A stretch of 64,000 nt of DNA from Bacteroidota bacterium (GTDB lineage Bacteria; Bacteroidota; Bacteroidia; AKYH767-A; OLB10). The stretch covers positions 248,001-312,000 of the forward strand of contig JADJOH010000002.1 in the NCBI GenBank assembly GCA_016713925.1, given 5' to 3'. The position numbers and the translations under genes were made by a program. Under the pieces are notes generated by a model that made no database searches, was not told the origin of the DNA, and was given only the letters and a program-made list of their open reading frames with translations. Positions 59,423 through 64,000 of this stretch are shown here, one piece after another. Positions within the stretch are counted from its first letter, which is position 1, and each line of letters starts with the position of its first letter.

Positions 59423-60724
59423 TTAGAAGTCAGCTTTGTCGCGGCCAAGGAAATCCATCACACAACGGAAACCGATATAGGCTTTCGAAGTATCCTGGTA
59501 TTCATAACTGCGGGTGCCGGTCTGCATAAAATATCCGACATCTTTCCATGATCCACCTCTGATCACCTTTCTTTTCAATGCAGGAGGATCGGTATCCTTT
59601 GCATCGTAAGTATAATCCGGGTTAAGGTCATGTATAAAGCTATAGGCTGATTCGTCATAGGCATTGCTGGTCCACTCTGCTACGTTTCCGGCCATGCAAT
59701 ACAGGCCATAATCATTCGGCCAGTAAGCGGTAGCTTTCACCGTATAGAAACCTCCATCGTCAATATAATTTCCGCGTAACGGTTTGAAGTTGGCAAGGAA
59801 ACAGCCTCTGCTATTCCTGGTATATGGTCCGCCCCAGGGGTACGGGTTGTTGGCTAAACCACCACGGGAAGCATATTCCCACTCACTTTCTGTCGGTAAA
59901 CGATAGTCCTGTACATAGGTCTCCTCTACATCCTCCATATAGCTACAGAGCAATTGAGTTCTCCAAACACAGAAAGCCTTCGCCTGTAACCAGTTTACAC
60001 CTACTACAGGGTAATCATCATAGGCAGGATGCCAGAAATAAGCTTTTGTAATAGGATCGTTAAAGGAATAGGTATAATCATGTACCCAACTTAAAGTATC
60101 GGGATATACATTGATAATTTCCTTCTTAATATAAACGGAGCGGTCGGTTCGGCCTTGCGGACGATTGGCCAGACTTCCTGAAGCAGGATCACGGTCGCGG
60201 CTGAAGTCTTTCTGAGCAGCAGCTACCAGATCAATCCAGTAATATTCAAAGTTCAGTTTCCGTGAATCAATTTCCTTTCTGCGATAAAAACGCTCGCTTT
60301 CAGGTAGATACAACTCAGAAAGTGTTTCCACATTCTCTTCGTCGTCCCATCGGATCCGCTCATCCCAGTTGATGCGCTCTCCATACTCCCCTTCCTCGGT
60401 GAGATGATCACCACCTAGCAGACGATGTGCCAGGGAATCTCTCACCCAATACACAAACTGTCTGTACTCATTGTTGGTAATCTCCGTGTTGTCCATGTAA
60501 AACGCATGCATCGACACAGTCTTTGCCATTGCGTTTTGGGCGTAAGGAACATCCTGGTCACTAGGACCCATGTTGAAAGAGCCTTGAGGGATAAATACCA
60601 TGCCATAAGGATCGGCCTGATACCATCTCTCGCGCCCTTGTACCCCCACCAATTGACCACGGTTACCGCCTCCACAACTGCTTAGTAGCAGCAGTGCGAG
60701 GGAAGCAATAATCAGGTTTTTCAT
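59423..60724 (-). CDS. gldK: Gliding/T9SS lipoprotein GldK (PorK)
   Basis: 433 residues from the ATG at 60724. The frame extends to 60823, but only the later start gives a lipoprotein signal (M-K-N-L-I-I-A-S...L-L-S-S-C, lipidated Cys at about residue 17). The body is a formylglycine-generating-enzyme-like (FGE-sulfatase) fold: F-I-P-Q-G-S-F-N-M-G, M-D-N-T-E-I-T-N-N-E-Y-R, R-L-P-T-E-S-E-W-E-Y-A-S-R-G, G-N-V-A-E-W-T-S, V-I-R-G-G-S-W and G-F-R-C-V. It builds the outer-membrane-attached ring with GldN. In this family the fold is structural, not enzymatic. Confidence 0.95.
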   Translation of the reverse strand: MKNLIIASLALLLLSSCGGGNRGQLVGVQGRERWYQADPYGMVFIPQGSFNMGPSDQDVPYAQNAMAKTVSMHAFYMDNTEITNNEYRQFVYWVRDSLAHRLLGGDHLTEEGEYGERINWDERIRWDDEENVETLSELYLPESERFYRRKEIDSRKLNFEYYWIDLVAAAQKDFSRDRDPASGSLANRPQGRTDRSVYIKKEIINVYPDTLSWVHDYTYSFNDPITKAYFWHPAYDDYPVVGVNWLQAKAFCVWRTQLLCSYMEDVEETYVQDYRLPTESEWEYASRGGLANNPYPWGGPYTRNSRGCFLANFKPLRGNYIDDGGFYTVKATAYWPNDYGLYCMAGNVAEWTSNAYDESAYSFIHDLNPDYTYDAKDTDPPALKRKVIRGGSWKDVGYFMQTGTRSYEYQDTSKAYIGFRCVMDFLGRDKADF

Positions 60725-60859
60725 GCTTTGTTCGCTTTTGGGTTCCGGAAACGTTATCATCCAACGTCGAAAACTTTGGTTTATTATGCCACGTTTCCGG
60801 TAGGATGATACGTTTGATTTCAAAGATAGTTTCTTTGTGATACGGATATCTTCTAATTA

Positions 60860-61774
60860 TTAGAGGAATCTTACGTTTCTGATTGAAACCGGGATTCTTT
60901 TCTTGACATTGAAGCAATATCCCAACATAATTTCGTGGGATCCATCGCTGTAATCTTTTAATTCAGAAGTGGTGAAATCATAAGCATACCCCAATCGCAG
61001 ATTCTCGATGAGCGTAATACCTAACATTCCAACTACCGCATCTTCATTTCTCCAGGATAAACCTGCCCAGAACTTATTATTAAAATGTGCATTGACATTC
61101 ACATCAATTGTGGTGTTGTCCGTCACATTCTTTACAAATATCATCGGTTTTAAGGATACACTTGGGGTTAACTCCAGGGTATATCCGATCATTCCATAGT
61201 AATGTCTCTTGTATTCTTTTGAAAACTTATCGAGGTCCAGCTCGCTCTCCATCAAATGCGTAGAAGAAACGCCGAAGTAAAACTTTTCACTCTGGTAATA
61301 TGCACCTGCTCCTAAATCAAAGGCCGTCCCGCTCACCGCGTTCTGTGGAATGGCAGGGTCATTCGCTACCCCATCAGGAGCAGTGAACTTGCCGTCAATC
61401 GTGTTCTGCAGCAAACCGAAATCTACGCCTAACGATAATTTACCGTTGCCGACATCCATCCGGTAAGCAGCAGCCAACTTCGCTGTTAATCCTTGCTCGA
61501 AACCGATTTCGTCAGTATTAATAGTTAAACCTAAGCCGAGCTTGTTATTGAATAAGGGGGCATCGATGGCCAGAACTCCGGATTTCGGGGCTCCATCGAA
61601 GCTTACCCACTGTGCCCTGTATAAGAGACTGGCACAGATCGCCTCGTTACTTCCGGCAGTGGCTGGATTTACCCACAACTTGTTAAACATGTTTTGACTG
61701 AACTGTGGGTCCTGTTGTGCAAGTGCAAGTGTGGAGATACATCCTGCTGTTATTACCGCTAAAAGTTTCTTCAT
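60860..61774 (-). CDS. porP: PorP/SprF family protein of the gld locus
   Basis: 304 residues from the ATG at 61774 (M-K-K-L-L-A-V-I-T-A-G...A-L-A signal peptide); the frame is open 22 codons further but that extension does not look coding. The mature start Q-Q-D-P-Q-F-S-Q-N-M-F-N-K-L-W-V-N-P-A-T-A-G-S matches PorP, and R-L-G-Y-A-Y-D-F-T-T-S-E-L lies near residue 262. It heads the porP-gldK-L-M-N operon, the standard arrangement, and is the general T9SS PorP of the window. The other two PorP genes travel with adhesins. Confidence 0.93.
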   Translation of the reverse strand: MKKLLAVITAGCISTLALAQQDPQFSQNMFNKLWVNPATAGSNEAICASLLYRAQWVSFDGAPKSGVLAIDAPLFNNKLGLGLTINTDEIGFEQGLTAKLAAAYRMDVGNGKLSLGVDFGLLQNTIDGKFTAPDGVANDPAIPQNAVSGTAFDLGAGAYYQSEKFYFGVSSTHLMESELDLDKFSKEYKRHYYGMIGYTLELTPSVSLKPMIFVKNVTDNTTIDVNVNAHFNNKFWAGLSWRNEDAVVGMLGITLIENLRLGYAYDFTTSELKDYSDGSHEIMLGYCFNVKKRIPVSIRNVRFL

Positions 61775-62083
61775 ACAGATAGTTTCGATTTCGGGTTCAA
61801 TTGGGGGGATAAAGTAAGTAAATAATAATAACAAACCCAAAAACGAAGTTTAAGACATTTTTTTTCACCGCCGGCTTCCATTCTTGGGCGGGACTAAAAT
61901 AGCTATTTGCTCATTGCAGATGTTTAATTCCGAATATTTTTGAAATGTGTTGATAATGAGAGATTAACATTCCTTATATCACTAATATTTGCTATATTTT
62001 TCGAAATTGACACCTCCTCTTCTCCCCTGATTTTCCGATTTTGTTATGAACTTGATTCAAAATAGGAACGAAATGTAAGCCAT

Positions 62084-62550
62084 GAACCTGCTGACAAATA
62101 GCACAACGGTGATCAATATCCGTAATTATTATAAAGCTTCACCTTCTACATAAGCCCTGTAGGGGCGGTATCTCTGTAACCGACAAACGCCCCACCATCC
62201 TTACAACCGCCGGCAGCCGACTCAAGGTCGGCTGCCGGCATAAGTGGAGGAAGATGATGTCCTTTTTACAGAGATACCGCCCCTACAGGGCTTTTACATC
62301 GAAGACTTCAAGGGACATGTCTCAAGTATGACCTATCATCCGTGGGAAAACCTAAAACATCAAGTGATTTACACCATCAGGCTGATTTTTTATTACTTCT
62401 AAAACAACTCCATTTTACTGCGGAAGTCAGGAAAAAAGTTAAGTGAATTGACCGGAACCTTCTGACAGAAACTACAACGGTGATCAATATCCGTAATTAT
62501 TAAAATGCCTTACCTTTCACATAAGTCCTGTAAGGGCGGTATCTCGGTCA
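62084..62550. repeat. Nested inverted repeat and direct repeats between porP and the arginase-fold gene
   Basis: Two 28-bp arms (62152-62179 and 62266-62293) are perfect complements and enclose a second perfect 13-bp hairpin (62209-62221/62227-62239). A related copy, diverged and without the second arm, lies at 62519-62546. About 96 bp around the first arm (62084-62180) are directly repeated at 62454-62550, including 29 identical bases (62103-62131 and 62474-62502). The second copy runs into the stop of the neighbouring gene. No gene is visible in 61841-62547. Confidence 0.85.
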
Positions 62551-63720
62551 AACCATTTTATGCACGGCATTCCACCAACGTTCCGGCACTTCATTGCTGC
62601 AGGCTTGCTGATAGTCTTTGTAGGAACAAGGGAGCAGATGCTGGCTCAGATAGCGGTTCTTCGTGCCATCAGTGGGTAACTTCATCCACCAGCGGTCACT
62701 CTTCATGCTCTTAATAAAAGTTATTTCCTGTTCCAGCTCTTCGAAAGCGACCCGGTAAGTGATGTAATTGTTGGGATTGCTCAACGGCAAATCCATTTTA
62801 CGCTGTCCCATCCCTTCAAAAAAATACCATAAGGCCTGCGCATAAAGCTTCGCCGTTTGCGACTGCCGGTCGAAGGAAGGATTGTACTCATATAATCCGA
62901 GCCCGGTGCACTTATCACTCAATCCGGCATACAGCAGAATCTGACATAATTCTTCGCCGTAAAAACCATTCGGGGAGGGATTCGCATGTCCGGGAGCGTC
63001 ACTTTGCCGGACAGCACTGATGTCTACTGTGATCAGATCGGCATTTCTGACGATAGGTTCTGTCTCCTGAATATCCGCCTGTACTTGTCCCAGACGATGC
63101 GTTTCGAAATGCAGTTTTTTCATGAGCGCCACATTCTCCACGCCGGTAAAATAGGTCTGGTAACCGAGATTGCTGAAATTGAAAAGATAGTTGGGTTGCT
63201 CAAGGATGATTTTCCCGAGATAGGTTTCACTATTGGTGGTCTCTTCCGGAATACCGAGATCAAACCGTGAATCGATGGAAACAATATTGATGATTTGCTC
63301 GGAAATTTTATAACCGGTATAATGTCCGTAAGTAATATCCTGGCTGCCGCCCAATATAACGGGTACTATATGTGCAGAAAGCAATTCAGTGACAACGATG
63401 GCTATGGCAGCATAGGTATCGTTCAGGCTATGACCGATCTTTAAATTGCCGAGATCAATAAAATGCAGCCCTTGCTGATGCTTCTTTAGCTTGTAAAATT
63501 GTTCTCTGATAAAATCGGGACCTTGTGCAGCACCTGCATTGCCGATACTCCCCCGCTCCTCGCCTACTCCCAAAATAGCCAGCCGTGCTCCTTCGAAAGA
63601 GGGAAAACCGGAGTCGGTGGTATAGGCCTGGACATGCTGACCTAAGGCATCAGGAGGGTAAGGACTTTTAATTCCTCTGATAATATCGGGTGAAACCGGA
63701 TCGAAATACGCTTCAAGCAT
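62548..63720 (-). CDS. Arginase/formimidoylglutamase-fold protein, metal ligands altered
   Basis: 390 residues of the ureohydrolase (arginase/agmatinase/formimidoylglutamase) fold. The usual ligand motifs are recognisable but changed: G-G-S-Q-D near residue 125 (normally G-G-x-H), D-S-R-F-D near 151 (normally D-A-H-x-D) and D-I-S near 234 (normally D-x-D). With His, His and Asp lost, Mn-dependent hydrolysis is doubtful; a structural or other role is possible. To my recollection, similar copies sit beside T9SS gld genes in other Bacteroidota. Annotation as HutG would be unsafe. Confidence 0.75.
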   Translation of the reverse strand: MLEAYFDPVSPDIIRGIKSPYPPDALGQHVQAYTTDSGFPSFEGARLAILGVGEERGSIGNAGAAQGPDFIREQFYKLKKHQQGLHFIDLGNLKIGHSLNDTYAAIAIVVTELLSAHIVPVILGGSQDITYGHYTGYKISEQIINIVSIDSRFDLGIPEETTNSETYLGKIILEQPNYLFNFSNLGYQTYFTGVENVALMKKLHFETHRLGQVQADIQETEPIVRNADLITVDISAVRQSDAPGHANPSPNGFYGEELCQILLYAGLSDKCTGLGLYEYNPSFDRQSQTAKLYAQALWYFFEGMGQRKMDLPLSNPNNYITYRVAFEELEQEITFIKSMKSDRWWMKLPTDGTKNRYLSQHLLPCSYKDYQQACSNEVPERWWNAVHKMV

Positions 63721-63746
63721 GTGGGGTTATTGCTGCGAAAATGGTC

Positions 63747-64000
63747 TTACCTTTTCTTCTTGACTGCTTTTTTTGCAGGAGACTTCTTAGCGGGCGATTT
63801 TTTTGCGGGAGATGGCTTTACAGGCGCTGCTTTTTTCGCAGGAGATTTTTTCGCGGCTGCTTTTTTCGCGGGTGCGGCTTTTGCAGGAGCTGATTTTACT
63901 GCTGCCGTTTTCTTCGCTGCCGTTTTCTTTGCCGGAGATTTTTTCGCGGCGGCTTTCTTAGCTGTCGGACGAGAAGTTGCAGCGGCCCGGGTCACCGTGG
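63747..64000 (-). CDS. Lysine/alanine/proline-rich C-terminal tail, gene runs off the window
   Basis: About 84 residues of A-A-K-K-S-P-A-K-K-type repeats, over 30% Lys, ending K-K-K-R. The frame is still open at the window edge, so the GTG at 63995 is not a reliable start. Such tails bind DNA and occur in histone H1-like proteins and at the C-terminus of topoisomerase I in Bacteroidota. Synteny memory (topA near the arginase-fold gene and gldK) favours topA, but the catalytic part is outside the window. Confidence 0.6.
   Translation of the reverse strand, partial: TVTRAAATSRPTAKKAAAKKSPAKKTAAKKTAAVKSAPAKAAPAKKAAAKKSPAKKAAPVKPSPAKKSPAKKSPAKKAVKKKR

Overview
The window looks like a chromosomal piece of a gliding or adhesive member of the phylum Bacteroidota, probably the Chitinophagia/Sphingobacteriia side. 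The support is a complete porP-gldK-gldL-gldM-gldN (type IX secretion, T9SS) locus, giant SprB-repeat adhesins with type B T9SS sorting domains, a GSIII glutamine synthetase, a short NuoG in a 14-gene complex I operon, and a promoter of the Bacteroidota type (TTG-N19-TAnnTTTG) in front of the tRNA gene. Taxon is inferred from gene content only.

Layout. 1-4116 (+): the end of a TonB-dependent receptor and two multi-pass membrane proteins (a GT-C-like glycosyltransferase candidate and a flippase-like protein). 4167-9083 (-): GSIII glutamine synthetase and a Kup potassium transporter broken by a 7-nt deletion, separated by a repeat-rich spacer. 9084-10166: initiator tRNA-Met with its promoter and terminator, beside three tandem pseudo-copies of its 3' end carrying an inserted hairpin, then large palindromes. 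10167-11183 (-): murB. 11326-25163 (-): a translationally coupled operon of a giant SprB-like adhesin (split by two frameshifts), a PorP/SprF-like protein, a PorE-like TPR/propeller/OmpA protein (split by one frameshift) and rarA. 25240-38426 (-): nuoA to nuoN. 38620-39350: a 16-bp tandem array next to a Y1 (RAYT-like) transposase with a degenerate HUH motif. 39591-41894 (+): crtI and a frameshifted crtB. 42126-53196 (+): a second adhesin-PorP-PorE module, intact. 53322-55827: a triplicated decayed fragment of a T9SS cargo gene and a decayed IS4-family element with recognisable ends and target duplication. 55947-61774 (-): porP-gldKLMN. 61841-63720: a nested inverted repeat and an arginase-fold protein lacking canonical metal ligands. 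63747-64000 (-): the lysine-rich tail of a gene that runs off the window.

How it fits together. GldL/GldM form the inner-membrane motor, GldK/GldN the periplasmic ring, and PorP/PorE-type proteins are the outer-membrane and peptidoglycan partners. The two giant adhesins carry the C-terminal signals that this machine exports. Each adhesin has its own PorP and PorE paralogue directly downstream, so the window holds two self-contained 'cargo plus dedicated anchor' cassettes together with the core secretion motor. These cassettes are the most interesting system here.

Caution. Five genes or modules are interrupted by small indels, four of them at short homopolymer runs. Sequencing or assembly error and real gene decay cannot be separated from the sequence alone.
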